Shown piece by piece: positions 26,119-35,025 of a DNA stretch of 64,000 nt. Position 1 is the stretch's first letter, and each line of letters begins with the position of its first letter. The stretch covers positions 930,001-994,000 of the forward strand of contig NZ_CP058278.1 of assembly GCF_013389455.1 (NCBI RefSeq), read 5' to 3'. The position numbers and the translations under genes were made by a program. The DNA comes from Flavobacterium inviolabile (GTDB taxonomy: Bacteria; Bacteroidota; Bacteroidia; Flavobacteriales; Flavobacteriaceae). The notes beneath the pieces are model-generated. The model saw only the letters and a program-made list of their open reading frames with translations, was not told the origin of the DNA and did no database searches.

Positions 26119-27071
26119 ATCAGGACGTAAAAATACTTCATATCGATAGTAACCACCCTATATTATGGGCACAGCTGGAAGCAGCAGGATTTGTTAATCA
26201 TGAAGATTTTAAATCCTCCAAAGAAGCGGTGGAAGCTAAAATTCAGGATTATAACGGTATAGTAATCCGAAGCCGTTTTAAAATAGACAAAGCCTTTCTG
26301 GATAAGGCTGTAAACCTGCAGTTTATTGCAAGAGTAGGTGCAGGACTGGAAAGCATCGACTGTGACTATGCAACAGCAAAAGGGGTGCATTTAATAGCGG
26401 CACCGGAAGGAAATCGCAATGCGGTTGGGGAACATGCTTTGGGCATGCTGCTGTCCTTGTTTAACAAGCTTAACAAAGCCGACAGGGAAGTGCGGAGCGG
26501 ACACTGGAACCGGGAACCGAATCGCGGCCATGAGCTGGACGGTAAAACGGTTGGGATCATCGGTTACGGAAATATGGGGAAATCCTTTGCTAAAAAGCTG
26601 CGGGGATTTGATGTGGAGGTGCTGTGTTATGATATCCTGGATAATGTAGGCGACGGAAATGCACGCCAGGTTTCATTGCTCGAATTGCAGAAAAGAGCCG
26701 ATGTGCTGAGTTTGCATACGCCCTGGACGCCGGAAACCGATAAGATGATCAATACTGATTTTATCGATGCCTTTTCAAAACCGTTCTGGTTTATCAATAC
26801 CGCAAGAGGAAACAGTGTGGTTACCGCTGATTTGGTTACCGCCATGAAAACGGGTAAAATTCTGGGAGCCGGATTAGACGTGCTGGAATATGAAAAATTA
26901 TCTTTCGAAAACCTGTTTACCGATGGGCAAACGCCGGATGCTTTTCAGTATTTACTGGAATCGGAAAATGTATTGTTAACACCGCATATTGCCGGATGGA
27001 CGGTGGAAAGTAAAGAAAAACTGGCACAGGTGATCGTTGATAAGATTGTTAAGCACTATAAACATGAATAA
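26115..27071 (+). CDS. D-isomer-specific 2-hydroxyacid dehydrogenase (SerA-like)
   Basis: 318 residues. Formate/glycerate dehydrogenase fold with NAD motif VGIIGYGNMGKSFAKKL, catalytic Arg in INTARGN, Glu in GLDVLEYE and His in LLTPHIAGW. Bears the features of 3-phosphoglycerate dehydrogenase-like enzymes but lacks the ACT regulatory domain and is about 90 residues shorter than E. coli SerA. Substrate unproven. Tightly packed: start overlaps proC by 4 nt, end overlaps the next gene by 8 nt. Confidence 0.88.
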   Translation: MNQDVKILHIDSNHPILWAQLEAAGFVNHEDFKSSKEAVEAKIQDYNGIVIRSRFKIDKAFLDKAVNLQFIARVGAGLESIDCDYATAKGVHLIAAPEGNRNAVGEHALGMLLSLFNKLNKADREVRSGHWNREPNRGHELDGKTVGIIGYGNMGKSFAKKLRGFDVEVLCYDILDNVGDGNARQVSLLELQKRADVLSLHTPWTPETDKMINTDFIDAFSKPFWFINTARGNSVVTADLVTAMKTGKILGAGLDVLEYEKLSFENLFTDGQTPDAFQYLLESENVLLTPHIAGWTVESKEKLAQVIVDKIVKHYKHE

Positions 27072-27462
27072 GATAGCCTATTATTTAGTGATTCTCGTTG
27101 GAGTCATTACCTGTCTGAGCTTCTTTCCGCATGCGTTTTTAGGAATGAAAGCGGTGATGGAGCATATTGCCAAAGGAGAAATACAGGAGCCGGCTGCGAA
27201 CGGAATGCGGATGATCTGGTTTTATTCGTCCGTAATGATGCTGCTAAGCGGGATGTGGATGCTTTTTTTGGCAAAACCCATAAAAGAAGGGCAGTTCCGG
27301 GCCAGAGTACAAATGTTGCTGCTGGGTTTGGGATTGAGTATCTTTGGATTGGGATGTACGTATATTTCGGGAGAAATAGATCATATGTTTTTATTTACTA
27401 TTGAAGGAATATTGCTGTTGCTGGCAGTGACCTTGTTTTTTAAAAATCAGAACCATGGATAA
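27064..27462 (+). CDS. Four-helix membrane protein, unknown function
   Basis: 132 residues from the ATG at 27064, which overlaps the dehydrogenase stop by 8 nt; a TTG at 27037 is in frame but less likely. Four hydrophobic segments are seen: IAYYLVILVGVITCLSFF, MIWFYSSVMMLLSGMWMLFLA, MLLLGLGLSIFGLGCTYIS and MFLFTIEGILLLLAVTLFF. No named family recognised with confidence. The stop overlaps the start of the VOC gene by 8 nt, so it is an operon member. Confidence 0.75.
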   Translation: MNKIAYYLVILVGVITCLSFFPHAFLGMKAVMEHIAKGEIQEPAANGMRMIWFYSSVMMLLSGMWMLFLAKPIKEGQFRARVQMLLLGLGLSIFGLGCTYISGEIDHMFLFTIEGILLLLAVTLFFKNQNHG

Positions 27463-27853
27463 AAAAGAAATTAAAAGAGTTACCGGATTAGGAGGTTTTT
27501 TCTTTAAGAGCGAAAACCCGGATGCAATTAAGGAATGGTATAAAGATCGTTTGGGACTTCCTGTCGATGCTTATGGCTGTTCGTTTCAGTGGAAAGACAA
27601 AGATGGCAATGACGGTTCTACGCAATGGTCGCCGTTTTCAAAAGATACTAATTATTTCAAACCCAGTGAAAAACAGTTTATGATGAATTTCAGGGTGGAT
27701 AATCTGGTGGCTTTGCTGGAGGTGTTGCGGGAAGAAGGAGTTACGATTGTTGGTGAGATGGAGGAGTACGAATACGGGAAATTTGGCTGGATTATGGATC
27801 CGGAAGGAAACAAAATTGAACTTTGGGAGCCGAATGATGATGCTTTTCTATAA
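27455..27853 (+). CDS. VOC (glyoxalase/bleomycin-resistance) family protein
   Basis: 132 residues, one two-module VOC fold. GLGGFFFKSENPDAIKEWYKDRLGLPVDAYG at the start, QFMMNFRVDNLVALLEVLREEGVTIVGEMEEYEYGKFGWIMDPEGNKIELWEP at the end, with the metal-ligand Glu in IELWEP. The N-terminal ligand position is not a clear His, so metal binding and enzymatic role are open. Likely dioxygenase/glyoxalase-like or ligand-binding. Confidence 0.88.
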   Translation: MDKKEIKRVTGLGGFFFKSENPDAIKEWYKDRLGLPVDAYGCSFQWKDKDGNDGSTQWSPFSKDTNYFKPSEKQFMMNFRVDNLVALLEVLREEGVTIVGEMEEYEYGKFGWIMDPEGNKIELWEPNDDAFL

Positions 27854-27897
27854 AAAGTACTATATTCGCTACATAATCAATCTAATCAAAACAAAAA

Positions 27898-28281
27898 ATG
27901 GAAGTAAAAAGTTCAATGTCAGAGGATTGGAATAATCCTCAAATCCCGGAATTTAAGGTCGATCCGATCATGGTTTTAGTCTTCGGATTTCTAACGTGCG
28001 GGTTATACCTTATCTACTGGAATATTAAAGTTGCAGAAGTTTTAAATGCTGTAGCCGGGAAACAAATCATTTCACAGCCGGTTGCTATTTTTTCCGGATG
28101 TTGTATGCCTGTTAACTTGTATTATTACTACATAGCAGGTAAAGAAGGTCTACCAAAAGTATATGAGAAAATTGGTGAGCCAAACAAAGACCAATCGGTT
28201 CTTTTATTAGTGTTAGGTTTTATTTTTCCAATGGTGGCAGCAATGATTGTACAAGGTGATATCAATAAGCTTTACAAATAA
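27898..28281 (+). CDS. Small membrane protein, DUF4234-like
   Basis: 127 residues. Hydrophobic segments around PIMVLVFGFLTCGLYLIYWN, QPVAIFSGCCMPVNLYYYYIAG and SVLLLVLGFIFPMVAAMIV. The turn GFLTCGLYLIYWNIK (a helix ending with YWxxK) resembles DUF4234 and related small integral proteins. Function unknown. The following DUF2752 gene overlaps its 3' end, and both belong to a small membrane protein pair. Confidence 0.7.
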   Translation: MEVKSSMSEDWNNPQIPEFKVDPIMVLVFGFLTCGLYLIYWNIKVAEVLNAVAGKQIISQPVAIFSGCCMPVNLYYYYIAGKEGLPKVYEKIGEPNKDQSVLLLVLGFIFPMVAAMIVQGDINKLYK

Positions 28282-28720
28282 TAAAAAGAAACAACTCAAA
28301 GTATATGGAATTATCGGGGCATTAATTACCCTGATAATTCCTTTTTTGCTTACGTTTCAAAACGAGCACAATCATCTGGATACGGCACAATCGCTTTGTC
28401 CTTTTAAAATGCTCACAGGCTTCCCGTGTCCCGGATGCGGGATTACGAAGTCCTTGGTATATATTTATGAAGGAGATTTGTACAGAAGTCTTTATTTTCA
28501 TTTATTCGGGCCGTTAGTGTTTGTATTCTGTATCCTGACGGTAATTGTTTTAACAATAGAACTGATAACCGATAAAAGCTATTTCAGGGACATTTTTTAC
28601 AGCCGTAAAATAGCCTATGTTTTAGGAGTTATACTGGTTGTGTATCATTTAATCCGACTGTATTATTTTATTTCCGATAATACTTTCGACGATATACTCC
28701 GGCAGTCTGTATGGAGATAA
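28256..28720 (+). CDS. DUF2752 membrane protein
   Basis: About 154 residues, three hydrophobic segments. The family hallmark is clear: CPFKMLTGFPCPGCGITKS, followed by a helix and a second pair of membrane segments. The start is uncertain: no ATG exists near the beginning; GTG at 28256 (chosen) or TTG at 28247 are in frame and both lie within the preceding gene, overlapping it by 26-35 nt. Function unknown; the CPGCG motif could bind a metal. Confidence 0.8.
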   Translation: MISISFTNNKKKQLKVYGIIGALITLIIPFLLTFQNEHNHLDTAQSLCPFKMLTGFPCPGCGITKSLVYIYEGDLYRSLYFHLFGPLVFVFCILTVIVLTIELITDKSYFRDIFYSRKIAYVLGVILVVYHLIRLYYFISDNTFDDILRQSVWR

Positions 28721-28756
28721 AAAAAGCGCCCTGATCATCTCAGGGCGCTTTTTTTA
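28719..28756. terminator. Bidirectional terminator
   Basis: A strong stem AAAAAAGCGCCCTGA/TCAGGGCGCTTTTTT with a short loop, A-run on one side and T-run on the other, between the converging DUF2752 and olsF-like genes. Confidence 0.9.
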
Positions 28757-28771
28757 TCATTCTTATATTTC

Positions 28772-30583
28772 TTATTCTCCTTTTTCATTGAGTTTTCTTT
28801 CCAGTTCAGCCTGAAACTCTTCCATAACCGGTTTAACGGTGCTTTCCGGTAAATCGGCAATTCGGATGTACATTAAGCCGTCTACTGCGTTGTTAAACAG
28901 CGGATCTACATTAAAGGCCACTACGCGTGCATTCTGTTTGATGTATTTTTTGATCAGTACCGGTAAACGAAGGCTTCCCGGTTCTACCTCATCAATGATC
29001 TTGTCAAATTTGTTCAAATCGGCTTCCGTTTCGTTAAAAACAAAATCTTTGTCGGCGTCTTTTAATTTAACCTTGTATTCTTTCTTAGGGTGGATGTACT
29101 GGGCAATATACGGGTCGTAATAATGCGACTTCATAAACTCAATCATCAGCGATTTGGAAAAATCGGAAAACTGGTTGCTGATACTCACGCCGCCAATCAG
29201 GAATTTGTGTTCCGGGTGGCGTAAAGTGGTGTGTACAATTCCTTTCCACAACAGGAATAAAGGCATTGGTTTTTGCTGGTATTCCTTAATGATAAAAGCA
29301 CGTCCCATTTCGATAGATTTAGACATCATATCGTATAATTCCGGTTCGAAGCGGAACAGTTCGTGCAGGTAAAACCCGTTAATACCGAATTTTTTGTAAA
29401 TCTCGGAGCCCAATCCCATACGGTAAGCTCCGGCGATACGTTTTGCATCATCATCCCATAAAAACATGTGGTGATAATATTTGTCGTATTGGTCTAAGTC
29501 TAAAGATTCGTTGGTGCCTTCTCCTACTTCTCTAAAAGTAATTTCTCTCAAACGGCCCACTTCGTGCAGGATATTCGGGATTTTATCGGCAGTCACTAAG
29601 AAAACTTCGTAGTTCTTGCTTTGTAAAAGACGGTAATCGCCTTTTCGCAATTCGGTTACTTCCTGTAAGATCTTTTCGTTATTGGCAGGATTGGCAATTT
29701 GCTTCGGACTGCTTTTAGGAAGTTGTAATTTTAAACTTGGAGGGGACAGTAATTTGCTTTCCGCTTCAAAAGAATTGGCAAGCATGTATGTTTTACGACG
29801 TAAGAATTCGGAATAAGCCTCAATGCTTTCATATTCGCACTGCTCGTTAACAGAGATCGGTTTCCCGATACGGACTTTTATTACCCTTTTTTTCTGTGTC
29901 AGTAATTCCGATGGTAATTTAGCCGTACGCAGTGTAGGGCTGATTTTGGATAACAAATAAAATAAACGGCTGTTTTTTGCGTGGAAATAAATAGGTACTA
30001 CCGGAACATTCGCTTTTTTGATAAGCTTTAAAGCGCCTTCTTCCCAGGGTTTGTCCACAACAAGCTCATCGTCTTTATAGGTAGAAACTTCACCGGCCGG
30101 GAAAATACCCAATGGTTTTCCGTCACTTAAATGTCTGAGTGTTTCTTTAATGCCTACTACGCTGGATTTGGCATCCTTGTGATTTTCAAAAGGATTAACC
30201 GGCATAACATAAGGCTTTAACGGTTCGATGCGGTGTAATAAAAAGTTGGCAATAATTTTGAAATTCGGTTCTTTTTCAAGCATTAATTTCAATAGCAATA
30301 TACCATCGATCCCACCTAAAGGATGATTGGAAATCGTAATATAAGCACCTTCTTTTGGTAATCTTTTAAGATCTTCTTCGGGAATTTCAAATTTTATCTG
30401 GAATTCGTCCAGAATTGCATTGAGAAATTCTACATCACTAAGATGTTTGTTTCTGTTATAAATCTTGTTAAGAGTAGAAATTTTCAATACCTTCATCAGT
30501 AACCAGCCTGAAAAAGTTCCTAAAAACCCGTATTTATCAGTGTTTATTGCCTTGGCAACTTCTTTAGCGGTAACTAAACCCAT
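28772..30583 (-). CDS. olsF: Bifunctional acyltransferase OlsF-like (amino-acid lipid synthesis)
   Basis: 603 residues in two parts. Residues about 1-290 are a PlsC-type O-acyltransferase with the HxxxxD catalytic motif in ISNHPLGGIDG, FPAGEVS and PVVPIYFHA. Residues about 310-590 are a GNAT-like N-acyltransferase related to OlsB (LREITFREVGEGTN, YRMGLGSEI, SIEMGRAFI, GGVSISNQFSDFS). OlsF of Serratia and a Flavobacterium homologue make ornithine lipids by both acylations in one protein; in Bacteroidetes related enzymes make glycine lipids. Which amino acid is used here cannot be told from the sequence. Single-gene unit with a strong promoter. Confidence 0.88.
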   Translation of the reverse strand: MGLVTAKEVAKAINTDKYGFLGTFSGWLLMKVLKISTLNKIYNRNKHLSDVEFLNAILDEFQIKFEIPEEDLKRLPKEGAYITISNHPLGGIDGILLLKLMLEKEPNFKIIANFLLHRIEPLKPYVMPVNPFENHKDAKSSVVGIKETLRHLSDGKPLGIFPAGEVSTYKDDELVVDKPWEEGALKLIKKANVPVVPIYFHAKNSRLFYLLSKISPTLRTAKLPSELLTQKKRVIKVRIGKPISVNEQCEYESIEAYSEFLRRKTYMLANSFEAESKLLSPPSLKLQLPKSSPKQIANPANNEKILQEVTELRKGDYRLLQSKNYEVFLVTADKIPNILHEVGRLREITFREVGEGTNESLDLDQYDKYYHHMFLWDDDAKRIAGAYRMGLGSEIYKKFGINGFYLHELFRFEPELYDMMSKSIEMGRAFIIKEYQQKPMPLFLLWKGIVHTTLRHPEHKFLIGGVSISNQFSDFSKSLMIEFMKSHYYDPYIAQYIHPKKEYKVKLKDADKDFVFNETEADLNKFDKIIDEVEPGSLRLPVLIKKYIKQNARVVAFNVDPLFNNAVDGLMYIRIADLPESTVKPVMEEFQAELERKLNEKGE

Positions 30584-30606
30584 TTAATTTCGTTTTGAGC
30601 GAAAAA

Positions 30607-30635
30607 CAAAGATAATAAATCTCATCTAACGCAAA
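30607..30635 (-). promoter_or_regulatory. Consensus promoter for the olsF-like gene
   Basis: On the minus strand TTTG (30632-30635), 17-nt spacer, TATCTTTG (30607-30614), 23 nt before the ATG at 30583. Full match to the Bacteroidetes sigma-A consensus. Confidence 0.8.
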
Positions 30636-30722
30636 AAGGCTTTGGTCTATTATTACGTTTTTTTTAATGAAGAATATAATTAGGTATTTGATTGTGAATG
30701 ATTTGTTCTATTTCCATAATTC

Positions 30723-30756
30723 TTGTTTTAATTCTATTGGTTTTTACCTATTTTTG
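30723..30756 (+). promoter_or_regulatory. Promoter for exodeoxyribonuclease III gene
   Basis: TTG (30723-30725), 23-nt spacer, TATTTTTG (30749-30756), 20 nt before the ATG at 30777. Confidence 0.65.
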
Positions 30757-30776
30757 GAGAAAATGAAACAGTAACG

Positions 30777-31538
30777 ATGAAAATTATCTCTTATAATGTC
30801 AACGGAATCCGTGCGGCAATCACTAAAGGGTTTTTAGATTGGCTGAAAAGTGCTGATCCTGATGTAATTTGCCTTCAGGAAATTAAAGCCACACAGGAAC
30901 AGATTCCGTTATTGGATATAGAATTAGCCGGGTATCCGTATCATTATTGGTTCCCAGCGGAGAAAAAAGGCTATAGCGGTGTCGCGGTCTTATCGAAGAT
31001 AAAACCGAATAATGTTGTTTTCGGAACCGGAATTCCGCACATGGATAAAGAAGGCAGAAACCTTAGGGTAGACTTTGATGATGTTTCGGTCATGAGTCTG
31101 TACCTGCCATCGGGAACAAACATCGACCGTCTGGATCATAAATTTATGTATATGGCCGATTTTCAGAACTATATCAACGAACTGAAAAAAGAGGTTCCGA
31201 ATTTGATTATCTGTGGCGATTATAATATTTGTCACGAGGCAATTGATATCCATGATCCTATCCGAAATGCAAAAGTTTCCGGATTCCTGCCGGCAGAACG
31301 GGCATGGCTGGATGCTTTTATGAAAAGCGGCTTTGTGGACAGTTTCCGTCATTTTAACAAAGAACCGCATCATTACAGCTGGTGGAGCTACAGGGCAAAT
31401 GCAAGAGCGAATAACAAAGGCTGGAGAATTGACTATAACCTGGTGAGCGAACCTTTAAAAGAAAGAATGAAGCGTGCGGTTATTTTACCGGAAGCCAAAC
31501 ATTCTGACCACTGCCCGGTTTTATTAGAAATAGAATAA
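30777..31538 (+). CDS. xth: Exodeoxyribonuclease III / AP endonuclease
   Basis: 253 residues, exonuclease-endonuclease-phosphatase fold; base-excision repair enzyme that cuts abasic sites and chews 3' ends. Motifs: NVNGIRAA at the start, CLQEIKA with the metal-ligand Glu, GDYNICHEAIDIHDP with Asp/Asn, WSYRANARANNKGWRIDYN, and SDHCPVLLEIE with the catalytic His at the end. Normal length. Downstream by 17 nt is the OmpA-like lipoprotein gene. Confidence 0.96.
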   Translation: MKIISYNVNGIRAAITKGFLDWLKSADPDVICLQEIKATQEQIPLLDIELAGYPYHYWFPAEKKGYSGVAVLSKIKPNNVVFGTGIPHMDKEGRNLRVDFDDVSVMSLYLPSGTNIDRLDHKFMYMADFQNYINELKKEVPNLIICGDYNICHEAIDIHDPIRNAKVSGFLPAERAWLDAFMKSGFVDSFRHFNKEPHHYSWWSYRANARANNKGWRIDYNLVSEPLKERMKRAVILPEAKHSDHCPVLLEIE

Positions 31539-31555
31539 TCAAAATACCACTAAAG

Positions 31556-32521
31556 ATGATTAAAAAAATGTCTATTGGAGTTTTGGCTTTAGCCTTATCA
31601 ACTTCATGTGTTTCTAAAAAAATATACACGGATTTAGAAACGAAATTTGCCGATTTAAAGAAAGAAAACCGTCAGTTATCCGATGAAAATACGGCTTTAA
31701 GTAAAGATAAAAATCAATTGGACCTGTTGTCAAAAGATTTACAGGGGCAATTGGACAAGCTGAAAGCAGAGCGTGACAAACTGGCTTCCGACTATGCGGC
31801 ATCCAAAAACAGCCTGAACACATTACAGTCTTCTTATAAGGCATTGGAAAAAAACAGTGATGATGCTTTACAGAGCAATATGAACAAAAACCGTGAACTT
31901 TTAGCACAGCTGGAAGCCAAAGAAAAAGCTTTGGCAGCAGAAAGAGACCGTCTGGAAAAACTGAAGAACGATTTAAAAGACCGTTCGGACAGGGTTAACG
32001 AGCTGGAAAGCATGATTGCAGAAAAAGAGGCGAGTATGAAAAAACTGAAAGAAACCCTTTCCAAAGCCTTAAATGCATTTGAAGGAAAAGGATTGACAGT
32101 GGAGCATAAAAACGGAAAAGTTTACGTTTCGATGGAGAATAAATTGTTATTCGGAACCGGAAGCTGGGCTGTAGGTACAGAAGGAAGAAAAGCAGTTGTA
32201 GCTGTTGGTAAGGTATTGGGTGACAACCCGGAAATTACTGTGCTGATTGAAGGCCACACGGATAATGATAAATTTGCAGGAGCTGTTGGACAAATCGAAA
32301 ACAACTGGGATCTGTCTACAAAAAGAGCTACGGCAATTGTGAACATCCTGGCGGAGAACAAAGCGATCGACAAGAAAAACCTGACCGCGGCCGGTAGAGG
32401 AGAATATGCTCCGATAGCGACGAATGATACCGCAGAAGGAAAATCGAAAAACCGTAGAATTGAAATTATTCTGACGCCAAAACTGGATGAAATTTCTAAA
32501 ATGCTGAATGATATTAACTAA
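31556..32521 (+). CDS. OmpA-family lipoprotein with coiled coil
   Basis: 321 residues. Signal peptide with lipobox STSC (cysteine about 18), a long coiled coil (roughly residues 25-170, heptads such as LETKFADLKKENRQLSDENT), then an OmpA C-terminal peptidoglycan-binding domain with LIEGHTDNDKF, NWDLSTKRATAIVNIL and GRGEYAPIATNDTAEGKSKNRRIEI. It should tether outer membrane or periplasmic complexes to peptidoglycan. Similar coiled-coil OmpA lipoproteins are common in Flavobacteria. Confidence 0.9.
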   Translation: MIKKMSIGVLALALSTSCVSKKIYTDLETKFADLKKENRQLSDENTALSKDKNQLDLLSKDLQGQLDKLKAERDKLASDYAASKNSLNTLQSSYKALEKNSDDALQSNMNKNRELLAQLEAKEKALAAERDRLEKLKNDLKDRSDRVNELESMIAEKEASMKKLKETLSKALNAFEGKGLTVEHKNGKVYVSMENKLLFGTGSWAVGTEGRKAVVAVGKVLGDNPEITVLIEGHTDNDKFAGAVGQIENNWDLSTKRATAIVNILAENKAIDKKNLTAAGRGEYAPIATNDTAEGKSKNRRIEIILTPKLDEISKMLNDIN

Positions 32522-32544
32522 GCATTGTTAAACATAAAAAAGAG

Positions 32545-32578
32545 AGGTTCAGTATGTAAATGCTGAACCTTTATTTTT
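32545..32578 (+). terminator. Terminator of xth-ompA-like unit
   Basis: An 8-bp stem AGGTTCAG/CTGAACCT with a 10-nt loop and TTTATTTTTG tail. The tail doubles as the TATTTTTG box of the next gene. Confidence 0.75.
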
Positions 32579-32579
32579 G
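32572..32579 (+). promoter_or_regulatory. -7 box (TATTTTTG) upstream of aldo/keto reductase
   Basis: TATTTTTG matches TAnnTTTG, 40 nt before the ATG at 32620. At the -33 place is TTC (32548-32550, 21-nt spacer), one base off TTG. The box lies within the tail of the preceding terminator. Confidence 0.4.
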
Positions 32580-32619
32580 CGTACTTTTGAAACCCATAAT
32601 TTTCGATACATTTTACAAA

Positions 32620-33654
32620 ATGAAATATACGACATTACCCCATACCGATGTGAAAGTCAGTAGTATCTGTCTGGGAACCATGACTTTTGGCGAACAGAAT
32701 ACCGAAGCGGAAGCTCATGAACAACTGGATTTTGCCCTGGATAAGGGAATCAATTTTCTGGATACTGCCGAAATGTATCCGGTAGCCGCACGCCAGGAAA
32801 CAACCGGAAGAACGGAACGTTATATCGGAAGCTGGCTGCAAAAAAACGGAAACCGCGATAAAGTAGTGATTGCAACCAAAATTGCCGGTCCAAACCGCGG
32901 CATGGAATACCTGAGAGATGATCTGAGTTTTACTCCTGCAAATATCCGGCAGGCTTTGGAGAAAAGCCTGACCCAGCTGCGAACGGATTATATCGATTTG
33001 TACCAGCTGCATTGGCCGGAACGGAAATCGAATATGTTCGGACAACGGGGTTTTACCATTCAGGACGATGCCTGGGAAGATAATTTTAAGGCTGTTCTGG
33101 AAACATTTGATGCTTTGATCAAAGAAGGGAAGATCCGCCATATCGGAGTGTCTAACGAAACACCGTGGGGCGTAATGCGTTTTCTGGAAGAAAGCAAGCA
33201 GCATGGCTTACCGCGTATTAAAACGATACAAAATCCGTATTCCTTACTGAACCGGACGTTCGAAGTAGGCTTGTCGGAAACCTGTTATCGCGAAAAAGTA
33301 GGTTTGTTGGCCTATTCTCCTTTGGGATTCGGAACGCTGACCGGGAAGTTTTTAACCGGGGAACATCCGAATGCACGAATTAAGTTATTCCCGCGATTCT
33401 CGCGTTATTCCAGTGCACAATCCACAAATGCGGTACGAAAATACCAGGAAGTTGCGCATTCCTTTGGGCTGACGTTAACCGAAATGGCTCTGGCTTTTGT
33501 GCAGCAGCAGCAATTTGTGACAGCGACCATTATAGGAGCGACGAATTTGGAACAACTGGATGAAAATATTAAAACGCATAGCATTACCCTTACGGATGAA
33601 ATGATCAAAGCGATTAACTATATTCAGGAGCTAATTCCAAATCCGGCGCCGTAA
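32620..33654 (+). CDS. Aldo/keto reductase, Tas-like
   Basis: 344 residues from the ATG at 32620; upstream ATG at 32560 lies in the terminator and is rejected. NADPH-dependent carbonyl reductase with a TIM barrel. Catalytic tetrad visible: Asp and Tyr in DTAEMYP, Lys in IATKIAGP, His in YQLHWPE. It has the MEYLRDDLSFTPANIRQALEKSL and PYSLLNRTFEVGL segments of the Tas branch of AKR. Substrate unknown. Converges on the next gene with only 3 nt between stops and no terminator. Confidence 0.93.
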   Translation: MKYTTLPHTDVKVSSICLGTMTFGEQNTEAEAHEQLDFALDKGINFLDTAEMYPVAARQETTGRTERYIGSWLQKNGNRDKVVIATKIAGPNRGMEYLRDDLSFTPANIRQALEKSLTQLRTDYIDLYQLHWPERKSNMFGQRGFTIQDDAWEDNFKAVLETFDALIKEGKIRHIGVSNETPWGVMRFLEESKQHGLPRIKTIQNPYSLLNRTFEVGLSETCYREKVGLLAYSPLGFGTLTGKFLTGEHPNARIKLFPRFSRYSSAQSTNAVRKYQEVAHSFGLTLTEMALAFVQQQQFVTATIIGATNLEQLDENIKTHSITLTDEMIKAINYIQELIPNPAP

Positions 33655-33657
33655 AAA

Positions 33658-35025
33658 TTACTCTATAGCCAATTTATGGGTGGCGGTGTTGCCGTTATTA
33701 TCCATAATGTGTAAAAGATACAAACCTGTAGCCAGATGCGATGTTTTAATCGTGTTTAGCTCCGGGTTTTGTGTTTTCTGGAAAGCAACCTGTTTTCCGT
33801 TCATGTCAAAAACCGTTACTTCCGTAGGGAAATTGCTTCCGGATGATTTGATGTTTATTTCGGCTCTGGCCGGATTAGGATAAACGGTAAAAGCCGTTTT
33901 GCTGAAATCGGATGTGCCTAAAGAACTGTCCTTGATTTTATAGATGGTTCCGTTGTTAATGGAGCCCACATACAATTCGCCGTTATTATCCTCACCAAAA
34001 GTCACAAAGCTGTTTCCGCTGAAATTGGCCGAATATGTGATGTTTCCGGAGTTGTCAACCATTCCTATTTTGGACGCGCAGTAATCCGTGAAAAAATACT
34101 TGTTCTGGAAGTTCGGATACGTGGTTCCGGTATAGACATAACCACCCGTTATCGAGCAGTTTCCGGCAGAGTGTGTGGTTACTGCTAACGGGAAAGTCAT
34201 CGTGGATTGTGCCGCACAACCGGTGGCATTATAAGCGGCGTTGCCTTCATAACAGCGCCAGCCGTAATTTAATCCGGCCTGAGTGGAACTTACTTTGTTG
34301 ATCTCTTCAAAATTATTCTGACCTACATCGGCAATCCACAAATCGCCATTGCTTCGGTTAAACGAAAATTTCCAGGGATTTCGGACACCGATTGCCCAGA
34401 TCTCGTCGGCACCGGCAATACCCACATAAGGATTGTTCGCCGGGATGCCATAAGGCGTGCCGTTGTTAACGTCAATGCGAAGCATTTTTCCCAATAATTC
34501 ATTGATGTTCTGTGCGCGGTTTTCCGGATCACCGCCGCTTCCGCCATCGCCCATACCGATATAGAGGTATCCGTCCGGACCAAATTTAACAGAACCGCCA
34601 TTGTGGTTGGAATACGGCTGTGTAATCGTCAGCAGTATGCTGGCACTCGAAGCATTGGCAACATCGGGATTGCCGCTGTTCACGCTATAACGGGAAATAA
34701 CCGTATTGCCAGCCGTGTTCGTATAATTCACATAGAAAAACCCGTTCGTGCTGTAATTTGGGTGAAAGGCAAGTCCTAATAGTCCGCGTTCGCCACCGGA
34801 ACTAATAATGCCGGAAAGATTAAGGAAAGGCGTTGGGTTAACGGTTCCGTTAGCATTTAATATTTTAATGGCACCGCCTCTTTCTACGACAAAGAGACGG
34901 GTGTCACCGGCATGGGTGATTTCTACAGGGCTTGAAAATCCGGTTCCGAAACTTTCCAGAGCGACTGTTTGGGAAAAACAGATGCCCGTGACAAGTAACA
35001 TAAGGGGAAGTAATGCTTTTTTCAT
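33658..35025 (-). CDS. Secreted PQQ-dependent sugar dehydrogenase-like protein with T9SS type A domain
   Basis: 455 residues. Signal peptide (MKKALLPLMLLVTGICFSQ), a beta-propeller of the GSDH/L-sorbosone dehydrogenase family (VVERGGAIKILN, GERGLLGLAFHPNY, NHNGGSVKFGPDGYLYIGMGDG, EIWAIGVRNPWKFSF, DVGQNNFEEIN) and a C-terminal type A sorting domain (VYPNPARAEINIK, TEVTVFDMNGKQV, ATGLYLLHIMDNNGN). Such enzymes oxidise sugars with PQQ; whether this organism makes PQQ is not shown here. It lies at the cell surface or outside. Confidence 0.9.
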   Translation of the reverse strand: MKKALLPLMLLVTGICFSQTVALESFGTGFSSPVEITHAGDTRLFVVERGGAIKILNANGTVNPTPFLNLSGIISSGGERGLLGLAFHPNYSTNGFFYVNYTNTAGNTVISRYSVNSGNPDVANASSASILLTITQPYSNHNGGSVKFGPDGYLYIGMGDGGSGGDPENRAQNINELLGKMLRIDVNNGTPYGIPANNPYVGIAGADEIWAIGVRNPWKFSFNRSNGDLWIADVGQNNFEEINKVSSTQAGLNYGWRCYEGNAAYNATGCAAQSTMTFPLAVTTHSAGNCSITGGYVYTGTTYPNFQNKYFFTDYCASKIGMVDNSGNITYSANFSGNSFVTFGEDNNGELYVGSINNGTIYKIKDSSLGTSDFSKTAFTVYPNPARAEINIKSSGSNFPTEVTVFDMNGKQVAFQKTQNPELNTIKTSHLATGLYLLHIMDNNGNTATHKLAIE

